Shown piece by piece: positions 1 through 11,013 of a DNA stretch of 64,000 nucleotides. This stretch comes from Trichoplax adhaerens. Taxonomy: Eukaryota > Placozoa > Uniplacotomia > Trichoplacea > Trichoplacidae. The first letter of the stretch is position 1; every line of letters begins with the position of its first letter. The notes under the pieces were generated by a model that ran no database searches, was not told the DNA's origin, and worked only from the letters and a program-made list of their open reading frames with translations. The stretch lies in NCBI RefSeq assembly GCF_000150275.1, contig NW_002060945.1:6721751-6785750 (forward strand), read 5' to 3'. The position numbers and the translations under genes are program-made.

Positions 1-351
1 TAATGCAATAAGAGAAAGTTGATAGCATTACCACTTGCGTAGTTTTATATTGGTACTTAATTAACAGAGAGCCGTCGAAAATTATTGTCACGCGATTCAC
101 CAACCAATTATTTCATTGTAAAAAAGAAAAATACCCTCGATACATACGGTGCAAAACTTGCACTGTAGATGATTTCAGCTAGTGATTCATTTTACAAAAG
201 TATAGAGTGATTTTGATCAAGTTAATTCTAATTGTAGCATCAGCTCCAAAGTATAGCATGCACTATCCAAAAGAAGACATTGTCACGGAAATTGAAAGTG
301 GTTGATATTGATCGAGGACGGCGCCACACCTTGAAATAATGATCGTTGTCA

Positions 352-963
352 CTACAATTCTCGACGCATATAAACAAGGACACAAAGGTGGGCAAATGGG
401 AGAAGTGTATATGCTATTCGATGGTAGGCGATCACTTTAATGCCTTTTTTAACCATCGAATCCATGCAATCTTTCGTCGATGGAAGTGGACCAATCGAAT
501 GTACATCAATAAATTTCGAAACATCGCAATACAGCTCAAGCCATGGTACGCGTGCTGTAGACGACATTACATTCTATCCCTTAGTCCAAACAATCGCCTT
601 GAAGCTAAACCTTTCTAATTCAATTTCCACTAAGAAGATACAAAAGATTTCCTACTCACTGATGATATCTAGAAGCGATAAGATGATAGAAAGATCAAAT
701 TTGTTCCCTGATTGTCAAAACGCACCAACGTGCAAACACGATGATAATATCCTAGATAGGAGTCATACAAACAAGGACACAAAGGTGGCAAATAGGAGAA
801 GTGTATATGCTATTCGATGGTAGGCGATCACTTTAATGCCTTTTTTAACCATCGAATCCATGCAATCTTTCGTCGATGGAAGTGGACCAATCGAATGTAC
901 ATCAATAAATTTCGAAACATCGCAATACAGCTCAAGCCATGGTACGCGTGCTGTAGACGACAT
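352..963 (-). pseudogene. Two duplicated ORF fragments, possibly glycosyltransferase-derived
   Basis: Each copy of the 397-bp duplication carries the same minus-strand frame, at 352-567 (71 codons) and 763-963 (66 codons). Both start with the same Met-Ser-Ser-Thr-Ala sequence and share about 57 residues before diverging at their ends. A stretch reading FIDVHSIGP followed by a Cys and KVIAYHRIAYTLL faintly resembles the region of alpha-1,3-fucosyltransferases (GT10) where a 'V-D-x-x-G-x-C' segment precedes 'Y-K-F-x-L-x-F-E-N'. The signature residues FEN are absent. A stop lies three codons upstream of the Met. The fragment could be an isolated exon, a decayed gene piece or a chance frame. An overlapping plus-strand frame (440-823 and 836-1141) is equally open, so coding status and strand are unproven. 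Confidence 0.25.
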
Positions 964-1160
964 TACATTCTATCCCTTAGTCCAAACAATCGCCTTGAAG
1001 CTAAACCTTTCTAATTCAATTTCCACTAAGAAGATACAAAATATTTCCTACTCACCGATGATATCTAGAAGCGGTAAGATGATAGAAAGACCAAATTTGT
1101 TCCCTGATTGTCAAAACGCACCAAACGTGCAAACACGATGATAATATCCTAGATAGGAGT
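367..1160. repeat. Tandem duplication, two copies of 397 bp
   Basis: Copy 1 is 367-763 and copy 2 is 764-1160. They are nearly identical, differing by a few substitutions and compensating one-base indels (for example a lost G near 786 and an added A near 1124). The same open frames occur in both copies. The high identity suggests a recent duplication or gene conversion. Confidence 0.9.
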
Positions 1161-1199
1161 CGCTGGCCTTGACCTCGCCCACTGAAACTGAGCCAATTA

Positions 1200-2500
1200 G
1201 AAACATTAGTCGTCGTTAAATCGATTACGCGTACTGTACAGTACGTGCTGACGTAACCTGTGCCCATCTCCCTTCCATTACCACGTGATATCAACGGCTC
1301 GATGATTACTATAGAAAGCTTTGTTTTCAATCGCAACTCGGGGATAATGACCTCCGACCTACCGTACTGTACAATACGTACCGGTACAGTACTACCAACT
1401 AGAGATAACTGGAGTGTACTGTACAGGACAGATTGTGTACTGTACCAATACGCTTCCTGGTCACAGTCACGTGCCATCAATCCACTATAATAATAGGATG
1501 CCAATCTTGGGCCGAGGTCGTGACGTCATTGGTGAGACAAACAGGAACTCGTTTTCAAAGTGACGCAACTACAGTACAGTACTGCACTGTACATCAATTC
1601 ATACTGTAGACGTTGGTTCAATAGGGATAATGCAAGTAATTCGTTATTGTGTAAAAACAACTCTAGGGTGACTACTGGATTACCATCACTGTCCATCAGG
1701 GAGGAATCAGTTATGAACGAATGCATGGAAAAGGATTCAGATTAAATAGAGATCATTTTATCGAATAGTTTGAGTCAACAATTGAAGAGTGCAGACAGGT
1801 TCTTGTCGGGGGGCCTACTATTATTTTTACTGGACGTTTCTCACGCATGGAAAAGGATTCAGATAAATAGACAGTACGTCATTTCAATGAATAGTTTCAG
1901 TCAAGAATGCAAGAATGCAGACATGTTCTGGTCGGGGGCCTACTATTATTTTCAATGGACGTTTCTCACGGTACAGTAGTCCCTAACTCAGTACAGTGCT
2001 TGGTGCCACGATAAGCAGATTATGAATCAAACTTCTGCTTCATACATTGTTACTCAAATGGAGAAAAATTGCTGTAACACTTTCCCTCCCTTAATTTGAC
2101 TCATGAGCGTGGATTAAAGTACTGTATCTTTGCAACTCAACCTTGAACCGAATATTCAGACTTTCATCGCCAAATTCCATTAAGATTCGATTCAGAAAGT
2201 ACAGTACTGTACGTATACTGTATGCCGTAGACTGTAGGAGCGATTACAGCAAGGGCTGATGTTCTTCTAAAGTGCAATTGTAGGCCTATCTTAAACCAGT
2301 GTTAATTTCGGAATGACAGAGTAATCCCTGCAGTACTGTACATACAGTAGTGGGTTAGTATACAAGAAGTCACATCGAACTTTTTCAATAAATAAATGTA
2401 CTAATAGAACTATCGACTCGTAATTGAAATTGAACACACGTAAACATTTCTAGCATACATACACTACTGTACAGTACTGTACTATGCATTAGATAAAGTG
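1200..2500. repeat. GTAC-rich palindromic repeat region
   Basis: Many short self-complementary runs of the ACAGTACTGT type occur here, for example near 1230, 1366-1400, 1420-1445, 1570-1592, 2200-2215, 2332-2345 and 2465-2484. The same motif recurs at 16.5-16.75, 43.67, 46.15-46.3 and 51.5-52.8 kb. No convincing gene is seen in this stretch. Confidence 0.75.
1724..1971. repeat. Tandem duplication, about 122-126 bp unit
   Basis: Two copies begin with CATGGAAAAGGATTCAGAT at 1724 and 1846. They then share a TTGAAGAGTGCAGACA-like segment and a CGGGGGCCTACTATTATTTT-like segment. They are moderately diverged. No gene is seen here. Confidence 0.8.
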
Positions 2501-2741
2501 TAGATAAGCCGGATGGAATGTACAATAACAACTTAATCGATCTTTTTGTCATTATTTACAGTCAATACCCAATTAAAGAAGTTGTAGCATTGTGCAGCAA
2601 CCGACTTACAGGAAACGAAAGATCAAAACAAGTTGATCATTTTTCAATCGATTTTATTCTCATTAAACCGTCTAAAATCCGTAATAATATAAAATTTATC
2701 TAAAATCCTAAAAGGTACTGTTATGCATTCTTAAAACAGAT

Positions 2742-3007
2742 CTTGGTTGTAGGCTAGACTATAAAACAGCTAAGTATCAAATTACCGTTGCAGAGATACA
2801 TGTTGGCAGTCTTCTACTTACTAAAGTGAAATTTCAAGAAAAATCAAAACTCTTCCTATGTCCATTTTAAGATACTTGGTTGTAAGCTAGACTATAAAAC
2901 AGCTATGTATCAAATTACCGTTGCAGAGATATATGCTGGCAGTCTCCCACTTACTAAAGTGAAGTTTCAAGAAAAATCAAAACTCTTCCTATGTCCAATT
3001 TAAGGTA
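2742..3007. repeat. Tandem duplication, 133-bp unit
   Basis: Copies at 2742-2874 and 2875-3007 start CTTGGTTGTA and end in CTTCCTATGTCCA plus A/T-rich sequence. Only a handful of substitutions separate them. They lie about 180 bp beyond the stop codon of the minus-strand cysteine-rich gene. Confidence 0.85.
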
Positions 3008-3189
3008 CTTACAGTATGTCACAAGCATCTAGCAATATGATATAAACACTTGCAGCAAATACTGTAGTAGAGTATAGTAATTAGAATCATAAGGGTATTG
3101 CTTTCAAAACTTACTGTCGATACCCACTAGCTCTAATATAATGGTAACTAATCAGTCATATAAAATTTTTTTTATGCATATTCCAGAAT

Positions 3190-4677
3190 TTAATTTATGA
3201 AAAAGATTGACATGAGAATGCAAAATAAGTAAAGCAAGATTGATTCAATAGCTACCGCAGTACCACCACCACTATATGCTTGATCTGGGGGTAAGGTTAC
3301 ACTTGCCGAAGTTTGATCAGGATAAACAGTACAGTCAAGGAGACTCGATCCTTGAAAACTACTTGGCAAGCTGAAATTATATTTTTATTCCAAATAAATT
3401 AAATGTCACAAGGTAAATCGAATATTTTCAATTGACTAGTGGTTTATTCAAAACTTCTTAGGTAATACTTTAGGATGGCTATGTTTATGTACAGTATATC
3501 CATACATACTGTAAACAGCGTGCAGTAGGTATCATAACCACTTACCAGTTGAAAGCTGCTTGGCATTGTTGTCGCGTTACAGCACTATAAAGTTTCTTTC
3601 GGTCGCTACTGCAAAATGGAGTATTAACACACAAAAGTTTCATCCACCTATCTACGCAACTTTTTTTTACGTTAGCTTTTTCCAATTGTGTTTTTGACGC
3701 AGCAATAGAAAGAGTTTTTCGCTGTATATCTGTAGTCAAATAACCTGGAAATACGATATTCGTTGGTAAACTACCACAAATTTGTGAATTAATCGTTCCT
3801 GGAGAGTACTTTTGACATTGTGTTAACTGGATTTTTGTTCCTGCTCTAGCACATATCTGTGGCCCAGTCTGGCCTTCAATATTAATGAGATTAGATGAGC
3901 ACGCTGTCATGCCAGCACATGAACTAGCAAAAGTACCGTACGTGGCAGTGCTCCCGTTAACAGAACACTGTGGTATAAATCCTTTACACATTATTTCTTT
4001 GACGATATTGGCGCAATTACTTCCAAATTGCGATTGTATGTTGGAGAAGCGATCTATGACAAATTCTAGTACTTTAGTCAGTCTCCTAACCAGCATCGTT
4101 GGACTGTTATAACTGATATTGCAAAATATTCCAATCTTGCTGCTTGGCAGAGAACACGAATTTAAATCGCTATCGAGCCATGCTTTAACTGTGTTACTTG
4201 TAGCCCTTATTTTCCTGATGTGCTATAAAATAGAAAAAAAATAAATTGGTAAGTATCGTTCTGATTCAAACCCTGCAAATGTTGGTAGGTTACAAGTATT
4301 CAATAACTCTTGCAACGACAATGTACAAATTCGGTTGATCATTTTAACTGGTAAACTGTGCTATACCGCATATTATGCTAAGCACGATTCTGTTACTATT
4401 TTGCTAACAAGACATTGTCGAACAGTATCTACATACAGGGAACATTTCCATGTAATAGCCTTCATAATTTCTGTACATGTAACTTCATAAATGCTGAACT
4501 TACATTGATTTCCGCCTTAATTGAATCATCCACGATTTCTTTGCTACCTTTTGCAGCTGCTTCTACCAACTTCCTTAAGAAATCGTCATCTTCGCTGAAC
4601 GCAGCAATATGAGAATGAGCTTGATCAATTTTGCAAGTAACCAGAAGCAATCCAAGGACAATTAGTGTAAATCTCAT
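3190..4677 (-). CDS. Secreted/GPI-anchored protein with Frizzled-like cysteine-rich domain(s)
   Basis: Spliced minus-strand model: 4677..4504, 4222..3546, 3370..3190, giving 343 aa. Introns are phase 0 and phase 2. Residues 1-20 are a signal peptide (MRFTLIVLGLLLVTC). The body has 16 cysteines at the same order and nearly the same spacing as in the paralog at 11014-13764. One block has spacing C-x8-C-x6-C (CANIVKEIMCKGFIPQC), as in Frizzled cysteine-rich domains. It is preceded by 'C-N-I-S-Y-N', recalling the Frizzled C-x-x-x-x-Y-N start. The end, 'L-D-C-T-V-Y-P-D', recalls the Frizzled terminal L-x-C-x-x-F-P. A second C-x8-C-x5-C block suggests a duplicated or extended domain. The last about 20 residues are hydrophobic with no basic tail, suggesting a GPI-anchor signal. 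No seven-pass region follows. Wnt binding is not implied. The splice sites agree exactly with the paralog; the domain assignment is a family-level inference. Confidence 0.75.
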
Positions 4678-7600
4678 CGTTGCAATATCTTTACCTATTG
4701 AAGATAACTTATAGGGCGAATTATCAAGATACGATAAACTTCTTTGAACAGTTTCAAATCTTTAGAAGAGAAGTGTAAACAAATAAAACTATACATATAT
4801 CTATAAAAGAATGCATGCATAACGGTTATAGACATTCTTTTATAGGTATATGCATAGTTTTATTACGCTGTCTAAGTACTGATAATTATTGGTATTGCAA
4901 TTGTGTTATAAATTGCACTATAGATTTGATTTAGCTTTTCTTGAAGAGAATTAGTGGCATAGGGCTCTAGAACTACTAGTTCTAGAGGTTCATGTTAGTG
5001 GTTACTGTTCCTCCCATAGATGTAAACAGAAATACTTCTATGCTTCCTCATGACGATGGGGAGATCATCAGTCTGTAGCTAGGTAGATATCGGGAGGACA
5101 AACCTGACACTAGACTCATAGCGGTTGCTTTTCCTATAGAAAGTTTTAATTTCCGTCTTTAAAAATTTAGATTTGTAACAACAAGTTACACATTTATGAA
5201 TCTACGATGCAACCAGGATCCATTCTGAGACTGCGTAATACATTGCAATGCTGTCTTAAGCCTCAAATTAATTTTGATAGCTCGATTCTACGAGTAGAAG
5301 CTAGTATGTAGGAGTTGATTATTTTATCCTTTCAAGAATATCCCAACGGTAGTTAGTCCCATTGTTGATATATCACAGGAAATACTGAGAAACAGGCATC
5401 AATACAACATGTTATTGGGAAGAGAACACGATGATTTTCCGCAGTTAATTTGAGTTCTTGTTTACATTCGTCAATAATCAAGATTTAGAAAATTTTTTGA
5501 AAAAATTCGTGTGAATCAATAATCCTGACTCGGATCGTCGATTCTATAATCGACTTGTCGCTTTGAGTTATGGTAACGGCACAAAGTTTGCTACATTACG
5601 CGTCTTATATTATATAGCATTTTTGGATTAGTACCCTGCAAGCTGCTGATCGAGTTCAATAACGGATCCTATCCAATAATCCTATCATCTAAGGTCCTAT
5701 CTATTACAACGCCTTAATTGCAACAATCCTTTAGTATCATGTATCAAGGTTGAACAATGAATCATCATTATTACCCTTGTAGCCATGACAATATGTAATG
5801 CATATACCTCAAGTACTGGAGCTATGTCGATTTGTGTTGATGATGAATAGAGTTAAGGGACATGAAAATCATAAATGTGTCTTTTTATTTTAAAACGCTT
5901 AAACTTTATTATAAGAAACTGATAACTTACCTCGAAAGACTGCTTTAATTAAAAAATCTTAACCAACAGCCGTCAGGAGAAGCTCGATAGTTTACGCCTT
6001 ACTAACTAGAGACTATTGTAGCAGTTTGAGTGTTTTAAACACATCTATGCTCCTTGGTCTGCCTTCTTTTAAGAACTCTGACTTACGAAACCCGTGACCG
6101 ATGACGTATTCTTCGTATTTAGATAGTCCACTACCGATAAATAAAAGGGAAATGTCTTGAGATTTTTCTTTCTTTTCTCTTTATATTTATTTATCTTACT
6201 CGATTCTACTGTACTGTACTCCTGCTTTCTCATGTGATCAGTAAAGTACCGTACAGTATCATATACTGTATAATATTCTAAAGACAGCAAGAAAAACGTT
6301 GGCCGGCACTAAACACTCGTAAACTCTAGTTTTGATTTCATCAATACGCTATTTGTAGACTGAGGGAGAAATTTGATGATAATGTAACTGAAAGCTTTTA
6401 CATTCATTTACTGAACAACATTATTATTACGATTTGTAGTATTGTAATTTTGAAGAGATTTAATCTACAATATTTGCCTGTTAGATTAGAGAGTTTATGG
6501 TTAGCAATCAGATTAAAGTGCGATTTGTTTTTTAGAGGATTGAAATCAAATTTAATGCTAGCAGAATCGAAATTATTGCAGTTTTATACTGTATTTTAGT
6601 AATAAATCAGTTTGATTGAAAATACTTCTAATGAAAAAACATTGTTTTGATCTAATATGGCATGTATCCTTTCCTAACACGCGTAATATATTCTATTTGT
6701 TAGCAGTTTATGCAATAAAGTTGTAATACTATACAGCGTAAGCTAATACTGACTCTAAGCTTATGGCACTTAGGCTCAGAATTTGATTTATGTTAGAGTA
6801 GAATAACAACACAGTAAGCTACTCTTGATCTACTTTAACAGTAAATAATGAACATCAGAAACAACGGCTTTATGATTTGAAGGTTATAACGGATGTAATT
6901 TTTTCATCCTAAAATTACAGATCAACTATGCAACAAATTAGACTCCTAGCAATAGCAATACAGTTCCTTTGTCAACGCTTTCTACAAACAGGTGTTTTAT
7001 ATTTATATACTTTATCTGTTCGCCCTAAATTAACCTTGTGATTTCTATCCTCACAGTAATTTAATATGCAAGGAGAGAATCTTTAATACAGTATATTTGT
7101 TTAATCAACTAGCAGAGGCATCGTGCGATATTAAATAGGTTAGAATAAAAAAAAATTATAAGAAAAAATTCTGAACCTTCTTGATCTAAGCTCTTTATAA
7201 ACTGTCACATAAAATAGCAGTCTAGAACTCGAGCAACGATAGACCATCACAGTACAATCAGATCTACCATATACTGTCACTAATAAAATCATGTATTCTT
7301 GTTGCATTGTAGAGTACATCTAACTGATTCAGGCCCATTTCTTCGTGCGCTTGATAGACTCTTTAAACAGATATAAATAAATCAAAAGGGCTTAACATCT
7401 GCTCATACGTCGCTATTTGGCTGTCATGAAATTGAAAAGATGAAGGATCATTGTTACTGTTTATGCTATCTCGTACGTAGAGCAATTGTTAATGGTCATT
7501 GTGTTTCCAAACATAAACATGAAGCCGACAACGTTGTGTTTCCACTCTTAGTTGTTAACGTTGGTACGAGGGAGTTTGATACATCTCGCCTAGTAGGCTT

Positions 7601-10600
7601 ACTAGAAATCACTTTTTATTTAGGATTTACTGCATTTTATCTTAGTAATTCATTACTTTATCTTATCACAATACATTAGGTGTAGTCCAACAAGCTACTG
7701 CATTCTAAGATACGTAACAGACGAGACATATTATGCTTTCTTAGTAAATAATACAAAATGAAAGTTTGGCATATCCTACGATCTGATACTATACATCTGA
7801 ACAGTACCTGGTACAACAACATGTGCAACTTCTGACTTTACAAAATTGATATTCGTCTATAGTAAATGAAAAAAAATCAATCAAGCTTGATTACTAAATA
7901 ATAATTTAGAATAAGCTAGATAGTTACCCAGTCGATTACACAAATATAAAATAAATCAAGAATAACCTTTTCTATACAGTATGCCCTCTAAAAAGGCGAT
8001 AAATGTTAAGTTGCATAATTCTAATAGATAGCGAGTATTCATTTTATGATTTAATCATCTACTGTATTAGCTTCTATATGTACGCATTGAAGTAGAAAGA
8101 CTAAATTACTTGTTTACTCGTCAATGAGGAAATGTGAACATTAAATTACAACGTTTCAATGTACTATGTTGCCAATGTAAGTTTTTGAACTGCGTTATTT
8201 TGTAGATTATCTCATTTCTATTGTATCCATTACTTCAGCGATCTTTATCGATAATAGGAAACAAAAATGTTGTCTATACCCTTTTCTTTAACACATTTCA
8301 CTTTCCTGGGTGCACTCAGGGATGAAATTGTGTGTGCTCATCATGAATGTGACACTTATAATCTATTGCGTTTTTATTTTAAATAAAAAACAAAGTCCCG
8401 TAACGTACATAGTTTAAAGTTCATCGCGAGAACTCCTGAAAAAAACGCAAGAGATGGCAATGTCCTTCTAAATAACATACTTAATACAATTACTTACTTT
8501 TCCTCAAAATAATAGCAAACAAGCAGGCGTGCTTGTTTATTATGCTGTACCAGTCACTAATCAAATTTACAATATAATTAATCACGATAAGGGGTAATTA
8601 GTAATAGAAAAATTAAATAACTATTCTTCAGCCATTATTCTGGGTCTTATCCCATTCAGCTATACAGAGTACTTAACTATCTGACATTGGCATTATGGTA
8701 ACATAATAGTATATATTTAAATCTTTCAAGTGAGCCTTACGTGCCATTGCAATGATTCAATCCTAACACACTTGATTACTGTCAAAATTTACATCAATTC
8801 TAAAGAAAAATACAACTTTGCAGATACCAGGTTAGTATCCAACTTGTAAACTGTCATCGTTTTCTTTGCATTACTGGTATAGATGTACTTCACTATCATT
8901 ATCCTGGATCTAACGCTATCAATTACTTTAAAAAATAATGTAGTTGATTATTTTCCATCCTTATCTAGCGACTTTAATATCATAATTATACCGTATAAAA
9001 GGGTGTAGATTCAAGGCTGATAAAATCGCTGAATTAGAAGCTACGATAGCAATATTAATTCAGAAAAAAAAATTTCATTTTCTTAGCTATTTTGGCTCAT
9101 TTGCAACAATTTTTCCCTTTAAAATAATTGATAAAGCAACACATTAGATTCAGGTTAAATTGTGTGTTTATGATATAAATGATTCCTCATCATTCTCTGA
9201 CGAATTAAGCTTTCTTTCATGCTAACATACATACGAAAAAAGTATAAGGTTGCGGTAGCTATTTTCCATTCTATTACATCTATCACGAATTATTTTCGAT
9301 AAGAAATCATCGATTATATCCTAGACTAACCTTTATACTAGTATTGTAAAATAGAAATGCCTAATATTTATCCCCCAATTTTTCTGTTTCTAAGAGTATA
9401 TGGCCATATACACACAATATCATGCACTTATACTAATATAGTATAATGTAACTGTTTACATGTCTTTTACAATTAACGAAAACTGCAGTAGCAAGAGCTC
9501 GAAATATCTTCAAGCGAAATTGTTTTTCATTTTTAGGCTAAAGCTTCATTACGTTTATTAACGCCTTTCTTTGGTTAAGTAATTTTACATTTTAACATAA
9601 TATTATCGGTATAGTAGCTTGATATAAAACTATAAGGATATTACAGTATTGATAATTAATGGAAAGTATAAGCATCTTCACAAACATGATTTCGTATAGT
9701 AATGATATAGAATGTATAGCTTAATTTAAAATCTAATTTATAATTTTAAATTTGCCAGAAAACTAATCATGATATAGGAATGTATGCAAATTGAGCTTAC
9801 TTATACTGAAAAATAGCTAAATGTACCACATTTAATGAAATTAGGCTGCTGAGATGCATCGATCTTGTTGATAGTAAATCCAATTCGTACAGTGGATTTC
9901 TATCTACAAGTACATTGTGACATGTAAATAATCCTAGCGGCAAATTCATTCAGATGTTCACTTATGCCTGTAAACTTATCTTAAAATGCACAAAAGCGAA
10001 CACGGGCTGATAGCCAGTGTATGCGTAATGAATTTTACTTGGAGTCTGAGCGTTTACAATCATAAATCAGAGCTTCGTAATTTTAAAAATTCACCCTAAG
10101 TTAATATCTCAAACATAAGTCTTGTTATCTTATTTATTATTATAGTATCATAACACATACTAAGTTTAATTGTATGTAGTCTCTTTAATAAAATGCGATA
10201 TATATTGATCGATTTAGAATATTTTCATGGCTTTATATCACTACTAGAAATTTTTTATTTCTATAAAGTACGCTTATACTTCATTTAAATTTAACAATCT
10301 AATAATGCTAAACCGTGAACTAGATAATCTTCCATTAATCATAAATAATGACTGAATAGAGTATTTTATATCATGAATTGCGTGGGTTACAAATTTCCTT
10401 CTTCATGTATGTTTAATTTCACATAATCAGAAAAGTAAACTATTTGGATCAAATTCTGACAAAGTATTAGCTTTTGTAAGGTTAGAACCAACTACTATTT
10501 ACCAGTAACGGTAGCTTAGGCTGTAAATTGCAAAATACTAAAAGAATGAATATCATAATTACTTGTATATAGATGATGGGCTGTAATAGAAGTATTCAAT

Positions 10601-11013
10601 TCAAGTTGTTTATAATATAGTTTTACTTAGCCACTGATTTAATTTTCTTCTTAGCCCTACTAATTACCTGTATTCACGACCTTTCATAACCCTTATTGCA
10701 TGTATCTATTCGATCTTATCATTTTGTGCAATATCAAAATAAAAGTATAAATTTTATTCATATTTTAGGCTATACAATAATGTGTACAAAACTCGATAAA
10801 GAAAGCTTATTACCTTATCGCTTCACTATAGTAGCGACAATATCTAGTGTCCTCAAGTGTATCAGCCTTAAAAATAAGCCTTATAATAAATAGTACTAAT
10901 GAACATCTGACTAAAGATTTAATTATTTTACTGCTGTATTCTTATATTTAAGTATAATACTAATCGAATTATCATAAAAAGTGGCAATTCTTTCGTTATA
11001 CAATAGATAGGAA
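4678..11013. other. Intergenic, no supportable gene
   Basis: This 6.3-kb AT-rich stretch separates the divergent cysteine-rich genes. It holds only short frames (for example 6069-6290 minus and 7440-7679 plus) without recognisable domains or splice partners. It contains a short perfect palindrome at 4965-4987 and a small GTAC-palindrome patch near 6205-6275. Confidence 0.6.
4965..4987. repeat. Perfect 11-bp inverted repeat with 1-nt centre
   Basis: CTCTAGAACTA, then C, then TAGTTCTAGAG. The arms are perfectly complementary. Each arm also matches about 12 nt of a common XbaI/SpeI cloning polylinker, but the flanks do not look like vector. Confidence 0.8.

Noticed and set aside
1200-2500. CRISPR-like array of short repeats
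   Set aside because: The repeats are irregularly spaced, self-complementary, without constant spacers, and in a eukaryotic genome.
3885-4112. 75-codon plus-strand frame
   Set aside because: It is antisense to exon 2 of the cysteine-rich gene, whose splice sites and cysteine pattern match the paralog at 11-13.8 kb.
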